Program-made: the position numbers and the translations under genes
NCBI RefSeq assembly: GCF_040802235.1
Contig: NC_133167.1
Location: forward strand, 97,388,001-97,452,000
From: Manis javanica
Lineage: Eukaryota; Chordata; Mammalia; Pholidota; Manidae
Direction of reading: 5' to 3'
DNA: 64,000 bases
Notes under the pieces: generated by a model
What the model was told of the DNA's origin: nothing
Databases searched by the model: none
What the model saw: the letters and a program-made list of their open reading frames with translations, nothing else
In this document: piece by piece, positions 54,301-64,000 of the stretch
Numbering within the stretch: the stretch's first letter is position 1
Layout of the letters: each line of letters starts with the position of its first letter

Positions 54301-57300
54301 ACCTGTAAGAGGCAGTTAACTCCTCAGTTCTCATTCAGAGCCCAGATCCTATTTCAGACGTGATTCTATTCTGTAAGGCTCTGAAAGAAACATACCAGTT
54401 TCTCCATTTTCATTAACTTGACGTCCTGTTGGTGCAGTTTCTCATTCTTGATCTCTAACACAGCTTTCAAGCTTTCCAACTCTTGCTCCAGATACATGAT
54501 CTGAGGGTTTTTCTGGAAAAGCAGGAGGAGACAGCTGTGACTGATCATTAACCACAATCACATAGTTGAAATTCTCAGCATAAAGAGTCTTTGGTAACAT
54601 TTGGAAATTACCCAAACAAGCCGAGACTTCCACCTTCTCACAGCAGTTTCAAAGAAAGAAGTGAAAATGAAAAGGGTTAAGATAACTTTGATCGCAAAGC
54701 CTTCAGTTGTAAGAATGAAGTAAAACCTTTCACATTAGACAACAAACATTTCATGCATTAATCAGTAACTTAATATGGAAAAAAATATTGGTAGCATCAA
54801 ATATTCTATTGGAAGTACAATTGGAAAACCACTGCTTTCAATACAAAATGGAACTCTGGCTAGAGATTTGACAATTACAAGTCCTGCAGCAGTGTGGGAA
54901 GGAGAGAAGGGAACAACGGTTCTCTCCAACATCAGAAAATAATCAGGAATGAAGAGGCAGTAAGTTTATGGACAATACTGTTGTCTCTGGAGAGCAAGGG
55001 AAATGAGAATAATGCCCTGAGTCTTTGGATTTTTATTATGACGGGACTATGCTGGCCTGGCCGTATTTCTAGGGCAGCCATACACCCTGACACCTACATG
55101 GCGTACAGCACATACACTACTAAAACTCTACCCGAAAAGAACACTACACAAGAGGAGACAGGCTCTCGGAGCACACTGCCAGGGTGAATGTCTGACTCCT
55201 TGCTGTTATTTCTGGAAATTCAAGCGAACCATCTACAGTGTGCGCTACAAATGAACAGTGTAAGAGCTACTGGCCATCTGTTTAATGAGGGAACTGCACA
55301 GACAAGAATTGTCAAAACACAGCAGATCTGACCTAGATCATCAGTGATCCTTCTGAGCAGTGGCTACTGCTCTGCGCCAACCCTTAGGGAGAATCGGGGA
55401 ATGGGCCCTTGGGGATTGCTCAAACCCTCTGCCCCACAGAAGGAGACAGTTCCACAACTCGAGACCTGCTCGTGGAACACACCAGATATGCAAAGGGCCA
55501 GGGTGGGGACCGACCCAGGGCTCTTTTGAAAATGTCTTAAGTTTCATATACTGTTATCATCTTACACATTTTTTTGACCCTAAACACAGCAAATCCTCTC
55601 TCGTTTTTGCTAAAGGGCAACAGCATAATCTATTGCTGATTTTAAAAATTGGAGCATTTACAGCCTTGCTCCCACTGCACTTTTCTGACATCTCTGCCAG
55701 CCTGCCTTACTCTACCCTTTGCACCCAGCCTCGACACTCCTACACAGGCGGCGTGAAGTAGTATATTCCTGCCTTCCTCCATCTGTTTCGTTCCTAGTTT
55801 TACAAAGTCTGCTGTACTCCCAGAAGTTCTTTAAAATGTGTTAGTTTTTTATAAAGGTATTTTGTAAAATACTAAAAAATTTTTTTAAGTATTAGTATTT
55901 TTAAAAAGTATTAATAAGGTTTACAACCTGCATGTTAGTCTAGGTTTTTTTTGAAATCACTAACTTTCCCTAAGAATCTTCCAGAATAGCTTTGAGGTTT
56001 CATTGAATGTGATTTCACTGAATCATATTCCAATGTCCAGAGGGTCTCCCAATGACATTATCAGCAAAGAGCTCACTTAGAGACCTCCACACGGACTTTG
56101 TGAGCTGGCAACAGATTCAAGTGGCAAAAAAGCTCCCCTTCTGCAGTCTCAGGGCACAAAAACATGGGACAAAAATGGTAGTACTAAAGACGAAAGCTGC
56201 AAACAATAATTTTTCAAAACAAAACAAAACAAAGAAAGGCAAGGGAGTAAGGATACAAACTGCAAAAGAAAGTTGTGCTTTTGAGAGGAATTCATATTTT
56301 TCTAAAGTGAGGATTATCCATATGAAGAAATATTGTTCAGCCATAAAAGGAATGTTGTAATAGGCAGAAACCTTGAGAACCTCAGCTAAGTGACAGAAGC
56401 CAGATACAAGAGGCCGCCTGTAACATGATTCCCTTTATGTGAAACGTTCCGAAGAGGCAAGCCCGTGGAGACAGAAAGGAGCCGTTGGTTCCCGAGGGCT
56501 GCGGAGGTGCGGACAGGGGCGTGGAATGCGACTGACTGCTAACGGATATAGGGTATCTTTTGGGGATGACAAAAATGATCTGGAATTAGATACCAGTGAG
56601 TTGTGAACGACTGTAGTGTACATTTCAAAAGGGTGAACATTACATCTCAATATAACAGTTGGTTAAAAAAAAAAAAGTGAAGTCTTGACGTAAAACCTTG
56701 ACCCTAATTGGTCATTTTCTTGTCTTCCTATAGGTATTAGTGGCTTAGACTACTCACAATATACTGGGCTTCATTTTTCAGGATTTAAAAAAGACACCAG
56801 TAAACAAGTCATTTTATACAGATTTTAAAATCTCATTGCAAGATAGGAAAAGGATTCCAGACCCGTATTACTTCTCTAGCTGCCGAATCCTTAACTGACT
56901 AACAGACAGCCAAGCAGAAGAAAACTTTAGTAGCAATGCAGTACATGACCTACCAAATTTGCTTTCTCTCTTGACACCCTTTTTTGTTCTTCTGATTTCA
57001 GCTTTTCATTTAAAGCATCATTTTCACTCTTCAGATCATTGATTTGTTTCTAAAACAGTGAAATATGGAATGTAAGTTAACACACAGACACCAGAGATGT
57101 AAGCAAATAGACACAGAAACATGCCTAAACTACATAAACCTCAAGAAAGATGACTTTTTTTTTTTGGTGGGCATTGGGGTGAGGTATTGAGATGTACCTA
57201 CCTCTAGTGATTCCTTCTTCTCACAAAGTGAGTCCTCCAGTGATTTCTTTTCCACTTCGTGGCTTTTCTTGATTTCTGGAAAGACGGGGTATTTTTTTGA

Positions 57301-59342
57301 GACAATAACATCCTATGAGATCATTATATTCTATAGCTGTTAAAGCACAGAGATGTACAGTTGATTATGAGGTGGTGTGACGTTACTTTATATTTGTAGG
57401 ATGCTTTTATGTAAACGAGGCTGTTTTCAAATTAGCCTATGAGGTGAGTAGGGCAGATATTCCCAGTTTATGACTGGGAACACTGAGGTCAGGGTCATGA
57501 GATCCCGGCCTCAGAGCTTTCTGCTCAGAGCACGACCTCACACGCTGGCCTGGCCTGTGGACGCCTGGCCTGGAGCTCCCCCGCTCTTTGCACTGGCCTT
57601 TCATGAACTGAACACAAGTCTAAAATTAATCCTACTTCTGGCAGGAAGGAAGAAGGGCAATGTGCACTAAAATCTGCCCTGGGCCAGTCCCTTTTATGTC
57701 ACTGTCTCTGACTTCACAGGACACCTCTGCTCTTCTGATGAGAAGGCCCCTGCTAAAGGCCGCCCCATGCTTCTCCCTAGGAGGCACTGAGCGTAGTCTA
57801 ATGGCTGCAGCTCCGCGGCCGATCGTTTTCTGAAAGAAATGGCTTCCCGCTCTTCTCCCTCTACATTGACCCTTCCAACTGTGATGCAGTCATGAGAAAA
57901 GATTCTCATCTTTATTCAACCAGTGGCCAGCTGCATTTCACAGCGGTGCTGGCGAGAGGGGGACTTTGTGTGGCTCCTGTACTGTGGCCACGATCTAAAC
58001 TGACACCTTAAGTTCCCCAAGACCCAGAGTGGCAAAGGGCAACTAATGCCAGAAAGGCCCTGAAGTTCTCTAAAAGTTCATCCTATTTCCTGAAAGGCTG
58101 GCATTTCTGACAGACTATTACTTGCATCTGCCGGGGAAAGGGCACTTGCTGACAACGAGCAATGACAGAAGAAACCAGAGACACTCCAAACCGAACACCA
58201 CCGAGGGGTCCCTGGAGGGGAAGGTTATAAAATCATCTCCGTTTTAAAACTTATCACACGGTTCCATTAGATCTTATCCTTATTAGACAGGGAAAGGCAT
58301 TCTTGCCTGAAAGCGAGCTTTCATAGGCCTTCTTCAACAATTCTACTTTCTCGGAGTGGCTAGCTTCAATTTCCAACTTGGAAGTTTCGTGGGCAGCATT
58401 CAAGTGGTCGAACTGTAAGAAAAAAACAGAAGCAGTTTACCAAGTGAACTTGAAAGCTGTAGGCAGAATAAGAAGCAGCACTTACTCTTAGGAGATACAA
58501 GCTTGCATTCCAGTTACAGGGCTCCCTAATGCACGTAAAGAACAACCCAGCTCGGATTTGCCCCTCCCGGTTCTATTCTCTTCCCCACTTCGGGAGCCCA
58601 AAGACACAAGTTCTCCAGGGTTCATGGCTGCACAAGGCCAAGTCCATCTTAAGGAATGAGAATATATTTCACAGTTTCAAGGACAGACCACATAAAGCTC
58701 CGTGTCCTTAGCACATGCCTGGCAGACAGTAGGCACTCTATAAATATTTGCTAAGTGAAAAACCGATTTTACAAGGAGGCAAGGAAATAAAAGATTAATG
58801 ATACATTAGTAAGTGAAAAATATGCATGATTACAAGTGCCATCTTAAAAAAGACGAAGAAATGCAAACTAATGTCTGAGCAGCACAAAAACAGAATGCTC
58901 ACGAAGGAGTAAAGTGTTTTCAATTTTATCTTTTTTTTTCTTTTTCTCTTCCCTTCTTTTGCTCAACATATGTACATTGAGCGTAAGAAAAAATTTTTTA
59001 AATCTTTTCACTTATCTAAATAAAAACCAAAGAGAAGTTCATCAAGGGATGTTCATCATCACACTGCAAGTATAGTTACAGTAAACAGCCAGGGCCAAGA
59101 ACATGCTCAGGTTCCAAACGCACAGACCTGCTCTTGCAATTGAGTTTTATACTTCTCTGCTTCTTCAATGTAAATGTTCTGCAGCTTTTCACATTCACCA
59201 GTGTAAAATTCTTTAAGCCGATTCTCCAGCTCCGCTAGATCAGTCTTGTGCTGCTGGTTCAGCTTCTGGACAAATCCTTCATAAGCGGTTTGCAACTCAT
59301 TCCTGGCTTTTTCTAGTTTCTCACAGGTGGTTGAAGCAGTGA
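51108..59342 (-). CDS. MTUS1: MTUS1, microtubule-associated tumour suppressor 1 (ATIP), C-terminal part, 7 coding exons
   Basis: Read 5'->3' on the minus strand, the exons are 59342-59128, 58412-58307, 57275-57202, 57049-56954, 54512-54396, 51952-51855 and 51321-51108. They join in phase into about 305 codons plus TGA. The translation is almost entirely heptad-rich, Glu/Lys/Leu-rich coiled coil, ending in the family tail ([18 protein letters not shown], then a Ser/Pro-rich end, SPSVSPR). This matches the coiled-coil region shared by the ATIP isoforms, which mediates dimerisation, AT2-receptor interaction and microtubule association. The gene is partial: the first exon here starts two bases into a codon, so the upstream exons and alternative N-termini lie beyond the right edge. 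It converges on PDGFRL, the order known at human 8p22. One intron uses a GC donor. Confidence 0.96.
51855..51952 (-). CDS. MTUS1: MTUS1 coding exon (98 bases, coiled coil)
   Basis: The acceptor is TTATATAAG and the donor AAG|GTAAAT. It encodes 32 residues ([20 protein letters not shown] through MDKHMAIS) plus two bases of an Arg codon completed by the last exon. The acceptor has a poor pyrimidine tract, but the join is in phase on both sides. Confidence 0.95.
51953..54395 (-). other. MTUS1: MTUS1 intron (51953-54395)
   Basis: A 2.4-kb GT-AG intron, locally GC-rich (52.1-52.7 kb and 53.6-53.9 kb). No interspersed repeat or RNA gene stands out. The downstream intron, 51322-51854, is similarly plain. 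Confidence 0.8.
54396..54512 (-). CDS. MTUS1: MTUS1 coding exon (117 bases, coiled coil)
   Basis: The acceptor is CTTTTCCAG and the donor CTG|GTATGT. It encodes exactly 39 residues, [20 protein letters not shown] through LMKMEKL. This is among the most recognisable MTUS1 segments. Phase 0 at both ends. Confidence 0.97.
54513..56953 (-). other. MTUS1: MTUS1 intron (54513-56953)
   Basis: A 2.4-kb GT-AG intron containing the L1 3' end at 56310-56678. The rest looks unique. An AT-rich patch with repeated TTTTTAAGTATTAGTATT-like units lies near 55870-55920. Confidence 0.8.
56310..56678 (+). repeat. L1 3' end with poly(A), in an MTUS1 intron
   Basis: A sense L1 3' UTR: AATATTGTTCAGCCATAAAA, then TGATTCCCTTTATGTGAAAC, GATCTGGAATTAGATACCAG, and a terminal A-run at 56666-56677. 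It is antisense to MTUS1. Confidence 0.8.
56954..57049 (-). CDS. MTUS1: MTUS1 coding exon (96 bases, coiled coil)
   Basis: The acceptor is CTGTTTTAG and the donor TTG|GTAGGT. It encodes exactly 32 residues, [18 protein letters not shown] through REKANL, a heptad-rich segment. Phase 0 at both ends. Confidence 0.96.
57202..57275 (-). CDS. MTUS1: MTUS1 coding exon (74 bases, coiled coil)
   Basis: The acceptor is CTTTCCAG and the donor GAG|GTAGGT. Two bases complete a Glu codon, then 24 residues follow ([20 protein letters not shown] through ESLE). Phase 1 in, phase 0 out. Confidence 0.94.
57276..58306 (-). other. MTUS1: MTUS1 GC-AG intron
   Basis: A 1.03-kb intron starting GC at 58306-58305 and ending AG before 57275. 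If retained, the frame runs into a stop about 17 codons downstream. No repeat recognised beyond a possible MIR trace near 57460. Confidence 0.85.
58307..58412 (-). CDS. MTUS1: MTUS1 coding exon (coiled coil) with GC splice donor
   Basis: The acceptor is TTCTTACAG. It encodes [18 protein letters not shown] through KKAYESSLS plus one base. The exon must end at 58307 for the Glu codon to join the next exon in phase. The intron then begins GC at 58306-58305 (CAG|GCAAGA), so this is a GC-AG intron. Confidence 0.94.
58413..59127 (-). other. MTUS1: MTUS1 intron (58413-59127)
   Basis: A 715-base GT-AG intron with a MIR 3' end (58690-58775) and a T-rich tract near 58929-58960. Confidence 0.85.
58690..58775 (+). 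repeat. MIR 3'-end fossil
   Basis: It contains GCACATGCCTGGCAGACAGT followed by AGGCACTCTATAAATATTTG, the recognisable MIR/L2-type 3' terminus, in the MTUS1 intron. Confidence 0.65.
59128..59342 (-). CDS. MTUS1: MTUS1 coding exon (first in window, coiled coil)
   Basis: The acceptor is CTTTTCAG and the donor CAG|GTCTGT, a weaker match to consensus. It encodes the second part of a split Val codon plus 71 residues, from [17 protein letters not shown] to KYKTQLQEQ. Its middle ([20 protein letters not shown]) looks about four residues longer than the human sequence as I recall it. Confidence 0.95.
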
Positions 59343-60944
59343 CTGAAAAGAGAAGGAAAAGAAAAGGGAAGATGACTTAACCTGCTAGGTGTCCGACATT
59401 CATAACATTCACACACAGCTGTGATGACTCTGGAAGCACGAACACAGGACTCTCAGAGAACTCAGTTCTCTTGTGACCAGATTTTTCATAATAGTATAGA
59501 AGTGAATAAAAAGGACTAAGAGGAAAAGGTGTCTGGCAGGAAAAACCAAACAAGGAAAACAACTGTCTAGCGAAAAGAGAAGTAACCGAGAAGAGCCAGG
59601 TTCCCACGTGAAGAGGCCCTTTTCCGTGGAGACCGATCAGTGCAGATGCCATGAGGAGGGAAGGCTCTGATTGGCTGAGGCATCTCTAAGGCTGGCCAGT
59701 CAGCAAAGAACAGGGAAGATCACAGAGAGCAAGTGGATTTTAAGCTTGTTCTTAATTTTGCACTGATTCCAAAAATACAGCAATAAGAACAAAACATTCA
59801 AATATTTTGAACACAAAACACCAGCATATAAAAACTTCAGGAAAAACACATTCTAAGAGTTACAACATGAATATATTGAAGGTCATTATTTTTAAAAGGT
59901 AAAGCAATTTGATAAACCTAATTTAAAGTCAGAGCATCTTACGGCTTCACCACCACTACCAAAAACATAATCACTAACAACACGTGGCAGAACGTGCACA
60001 TAAGCCACGCACACATCCTACAGTGAATCCCGGAAGACGGCGGTCACTTCTTAGGAAGCTGGCCTTTGGACCTTCCCAGCCTGCCGTTCTGAATGAAAGC
60101 ACAGGAAGAGGAGGGCTGCCTCTCCAGGAGGGGGCGTGTTCCCCGGATCCCAGCGTGCTCACAGACCAATATGAAATGGGCGCTGGCAATTCTGTCAAAT
60201 TAATCCTTACCCCTCTTTTGGTAAGGAGTATGCATTTCTGGATTGCAGAAGGAATAGGATTGTTTTAGGGCAGAGAAAAGGATAGTTTACATCGATGATC
60301 ATTCTACCTAAGTAACATGAAGCTGGCTGGTGCCTAGGATGAATTTCTGGCAATGCTGCCCACTTGTTTTCTTGGGCCCACGCCACGTGGCGGTAGAAAT
60401 GCTAGTCACTGCCCCATATCAATATCCTTTCAGAGGCAAAATGGACCATACAGAAATAATGACAAAGAGTAGTGTCTGCCAAAGTGAACCCTTGACATTC
60501 CGATAAATCCACAAATATTCATGGAAGGGGAAAGGAACTGACATTAAAAACAAAAACACAACAAAAACTGCGATGACTGCCACGGAGTGGGGCTCCCTAA
60601 TATGCTGTCTGAGCCTCACAGAAGTCCTGTGAGACCCTTAGCACTCAGCGAATAAATAAGGGAACCAGGAGCGGGGGCTCGGCATTTGCCCGTGGGTGCA
60701 GAGCTGAGGAAGGGCGAGGGCTGGACTGCATAAGCAGTTTGCATTCTGACTCTGCCCCCAAAGCCTGTGCTCCCCCCCACCCCGCCCAGGACCCCTCATG
60801 CCAGGAGCTGCTGAGAAACGAGATGGAGCCTCTCCTCGGGGGCTCACTGAGAAGACAAGACCCGCATACATGAGAAGCAACGGTACTGGGCAGCACCTAT
60901 GGGCCCAGTGAATGGCACTCCTGGTACTTTATATCCAGCTAGGG

Positions 60945-61695
60945 TGGTACGGATTAAAATTTACCATCTTAATCATTTTTAAGTGTGGTATTCTGTGGTA
61001 TTAAGCAATTCTGTGGTATTAAGGACATTCACACTGTTGCACAACCTTCACCACCATCTATTTTTCCAGAACCTTTTCCCCAAACCACACCTTCATACCG
61101 CTTACACCACCACACTCCCATTCCCCCGGCTCCCCTCTGCCCCTGGCAACCACTGGTCTACTTTCTGTCTATGAGCTTGACAATGCTAAGTACCTCATAT
61201 AAATGGAGTCATACAGAATTTGCCCTTTTGTATCTGGCTTATTTCACTCAGCATGATGTCTTCAAGGTTCATCCCGTGTTACATTTAACATGTGTCAGAA
61301 TTTCCTTCCTTTTTCAAGCTGGGTTATGTTCTATTGCATGTATATACCACACTGTGTTTATCCATTCATCCATCCGTGGGTATCTGGGCTGCTTCCACCT
61401 TTTGGCTAGTGTGAATACTATAGCTGTGAACATGGTCTACACGTATCTGTTCAAGTCTCTGCTTTCAGATGTTTTGGGGATATACCCTGTAGAGGAATTG
61501 CTGGATCATATGGTCATTGTTATTATTTGAGGAACCACCACACCGTTTCCCCAAAGTACCACGCCACTTTACATGCCCCCCGGCAGTGCACAAGGGTTCC
61601 AGCTTCTCCACACTCTCACCAAAGCTTGTGATCTTTTTCGTTTTATGATAGCCAACCAAATGGGTGTGAGGTGGTATCTTGTGGTTTTGACTTGG
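60945..61695 (-). repeat. L1 3'-half fragment (older L1M-type), sense to MTUS1
   Basis: In + text the complement of an L1 3' UTR (AAAATTTACCATCTTAATCA) is followed by CTGGCAACCACTGGTCTACT, CAGAATTTCCTTCCTTTTTC and CACAAGGGTTCCAGCTTCTC. The 181-codon open stretch on the + strand here is antisense to the L1 and not a gene. A local 16-bp duplication (ATTCTGTGGTATTAAG) lies near 60990-61023. Confidence 0.75.
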
Positions 61696-63779
61696 TGCAG
61701 ACTTTTAAATTGAGGCATGCGATAGAGATATGATTCTGAGAACGAGGGTGAGAACTGAATTTTATCGTTAGCAGTGTGGGAGGCTGCCGGGGAGCTCTAG
61801 GACTGGAGTATTCAACAAGGCAGAAGAGCTGGAGATAAGACCAAGGAGGAGATGGGGGCCGGAGAACAGACCATCAAATGGAATATCGCTGACATCAGTC
61901 CTTGGGACTAAAAATGGCACCTAAGTTTTTTCTTTGAAAGAGTGTAGTAAAAGATGATGGCTGTGCTGATGGGTACAGAATACCCTCTTCATTTTTTCCT
62001 TTTATTACACTAATGTCTATCAAAGGGGAACACCGTGATTCAAGAGCAACTGTTAGGCAAGCGAACACAGCACTAGTTTCTACTGACATGCTTTCCAAAG
62101 TACACAGATTCAGTGGTGGGGCCACAAGCGTCCTTGCGTGGATTCCGCATCAGACTTCCATATGACGGTTGGCCATACAAAGATATTTTGCAAGCAGTCG
62201 ATCAAGGCATCAAGTAGCTTTCTCATCAAAGAAATCTTGGTTTCATACAGCCTTTCCCCTTACCTCCTTGGAATTTCAAAGTTAAAAAAAAAAAAAAGTA
62301 ATAACATGATTCTAGCCCATCTGAATGCTGCTATCAGAGACAGAAATGTCTTGAGTGAACCAAAAACTAGAAAAGCTTCTCTGTGGTTAACAGGCTACCC
62401 CTGCTGAACTTTAACCTGTCTGCTAGTGCTCACACCACTGTCAGTTTTGAATGTGTGTAATCATGGTGCATCAGACTTCAAAATCAAAGAGAATCTATGG
62501 AAATTTTTTCTCATTAGCAATTGGGCAGTGCTTTCTCTGTTTAAAAAAAAAAAAAAAAAGAACCTTAAATAGTGTTCCCTCTTCTTGGCCACTCCAAGTC
62601 AGGTGAGGGAAGACAGACGGGAGGAAAGGGGAAAAATGGGTCAGATGGGGTTGCAGGCAGCTTGGTGCCCAGCCCTCTGCTCCGGGATGGCCGGCGTGCT
62701 GCGCAGTAACAGCTGGGCTGACACCACCACATGCACAAGCACGCAAACGGCCTTACTTGGAATTTGCTGGCCTGGGCTCCCGAGGAAAGGTTTTATTTGA
62801 CAAAAAGACCTCTGAGATTCTTGTCTCAGGGACACATGTGTCCACGTTGTATCAAGGGTTCTCAGAGTGATCCGCTGGCTGGACACAGTCTGGGGGGCCA
62901 TGGGGGACACCACCCCATGCCTTTAGTTGTGAACTTCTCCATGGGTTCATTACCATGTAGGACAGGCTCCGAATGCCCCCGTGCTTGCTCTCACCCTGGT
63001 CCTCTACCTTGGCTGTTTCTCCAGAATCCCATTCACACAGAGCCAGACACCCAACAAAGCCAAAACCCAAACCTAAAATCTTTCAGAGTCTGGACTGAGT
63101 ACGCAAGGTGTTTTTGTAGTGTTAGGTGATACTGGTTCCGAGGCGTTATTGCACAAATACAAAATGCACCCAGTGCAAAACCGTCCTTTCGTCCTTTGTG
63201 GTTCAATCAGCCCCAAAACGTAAGGCCACCTCACAAACCAGAAGTCAGCCTTTTCACCCTGGGATGAACCAGGCCTCAGAATTCCAGGTCAAGAACAGAA
63301 GAGGAGAAGCAGAGGCTCTCTGACAGTTCGAAGCATGGATGACTGAGCAAGGAAAAATATCAGAAGGGGTGAAATGCTGGAAATTTCTCCTTTTCCAGTA
63401 GTTATTTGGATGACATCTAGAAAAGAACCTGACATCTCAGTCCAATGTAATTTCTGGAAAACAGAACTGGGTTCATCCCAAGTCTGTGAGCATTCAGCCC
63501 AGGAGTGGCAGTGTGGCCACTGCCTAAGGACTCTTGGTGGCCTTTCTAAGAAGGGGAGGATGGAGGTTTACTAGATTTCCATTTGGTGTTGGAAAATTGT
63601 ACTGTTTACAGACCAAATCATTCCATGACCATAGCCCTAAATTGTTAATATTCTTTTGAAATGATACAGTGTTAATTTTTTAGATCTCAGTAGCACGCTC
63701 CATCACAAGACAAACAAATCTTAAATTTCTCAGGAACGTGTTTGAATTCTCAAACTAAATAACTGTCTTAACAGAACAG

Positions 63780-63985
63780 ACCTACAATACTCAGGTTCAA
63801 AACTTAGTCACACTATTTACCTGCTTTGTGCTTTGAGCAAGTTACTTAAGCCTTCTAAGCCTATACTTTCTCATTTTTATTTTTTAGGTGGAGACAGCAT
63901 TGGTGCCTTCCCTGCAGGATTAAATACAATAATACATGTGAGGCATCTGGCCCGGTGCCTGACCAGACAAAGGTTGCAATAAACG
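63780..63985 (+). repeat. MIR SINE fossil at the right edge
   Basis: Sense MIR features: GAGCAAGTTACTTAAGCCTT, AGGATTAAATACAATAATAC and GCAATAAACGTTACTGCTG. Diverged. Confidence 0.75.
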
Positions 63986-64000
63986 TTACTGCTGTTATTG

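Larger units (their letters stand above)
59343..64000 (-). other. MTUS1: MTUS1 intron, upstream exon beyond the window
   Basis: I looked for the next upstream MTUS1 exon (family text resembling SEREEALKQHKTLSQ) and did not find it. The stretch holds an L1 fragment and a MIR, plus two A-runs (62283-62296, 62543-62559) of unclear origin. 61.7-63.7 kb is otherwise unique-looking. Confidence 0.7.

Noticed and set aside
60985-61530. 181-codon open stretch on the + strand
   Set aside because: It is antisense to an old L1 3' half; the text matches L1 3' UTR and ORF2 complement.
62280-62560. Two A-runs that could mark retroposed genes or SINEs
   Set aside because: The sequence before each run shows no recognisable SINE body, parent mRNA or target-site duplication by eye.
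1-64000. Search for CRISPR arrays, tRNA or rRNA genes and bacterial-type operons
   Set aside because: None seen. All repeats are mammalian interspersed or simple repeats, and both genes are intron-containing vertebrate genes.

Overview
This window is vertebrate nuclear DNA from a placental mammal. It has split genes with consensus splice sites, a CpG-rich promoter, several LINE-1 copies, MIR and L2 fossils and a MaLR-type LTR. No bacterial, phage or CRISPR feature is present. The L1 3' ends resemble those of Carnivora and Pholidota. Their C-rich 3' UTR, together with the apparent lack of young tRNA-derived SINEs, makes me favour a pangolin-like or other Ferae genome. That species call is recollection and inference, not proof.

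Two protein-coding genes are present, in the order known from human 8p22. PDGFRL lies on the + strand and is complete: six coding exons between 5965 and 48294 join in phase to give 375 codons, the human length. It encodes a signal peptide, a basic linker and Ig-like domains. MTUS1 lies on the - strand and is partial: its last seven coding exons (59342 down to 51108) encode about 305 residues of the C-terminal coiled coil and the conserved tail. Its upstream exons lie beyond the right edge. The genes converge tail to tail, with their probable poly(A) sites a few hundred bases apart near 48.6-49.1 kb.

Layout. 1-5.6 kb is upstream flank: L1 3'-end fragments, an MLT1-like LTR, a decayed sense L1, and a GC-rich patch at 3.2-3.9 kb that may hold an upstream promoter or first exon. 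5.68-6.26 kb is the PDGFRL CpG island and exon 1, followed by a G-quadruplex-type run. Intron 1 (13.4 kb) carries a nearly full-length, dead, antisense L1 (11.56-18.34 kb) into which a younger truncated L1 has inserted. Intron 2 (20.3 kb) carries L2 and MIR fossils, LTR-like sequence, an antisense L1 with a large internal deletion, and two compound microsatellites. Intron 3 holds a third antisense L1. Introns 4 and 5 are short and GC-rich. From 51 to 59.3 kb are the MTUS1 exons, one of which is followed by a GC-AG intron. 59.3-64 kb is MTUS1 intron with L1 and MIR fossils.

The two proteins do not form a pathway together. PDGFRL is a secreted relative of the PDGF receptor ectodomain, and MTUS1 is a microtubule-binding protein that interacts with the AT2 angiotensin receptor. 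Both have been discussed as 8p tumour-suppressor candidates. I found no evidence of a new biological system. The most useful points to check are the GC-AG intron, the candidate upstream PDGFRL promoter, and the L1 5' UTR pointing its antisense side at PDGFRL exon 2.
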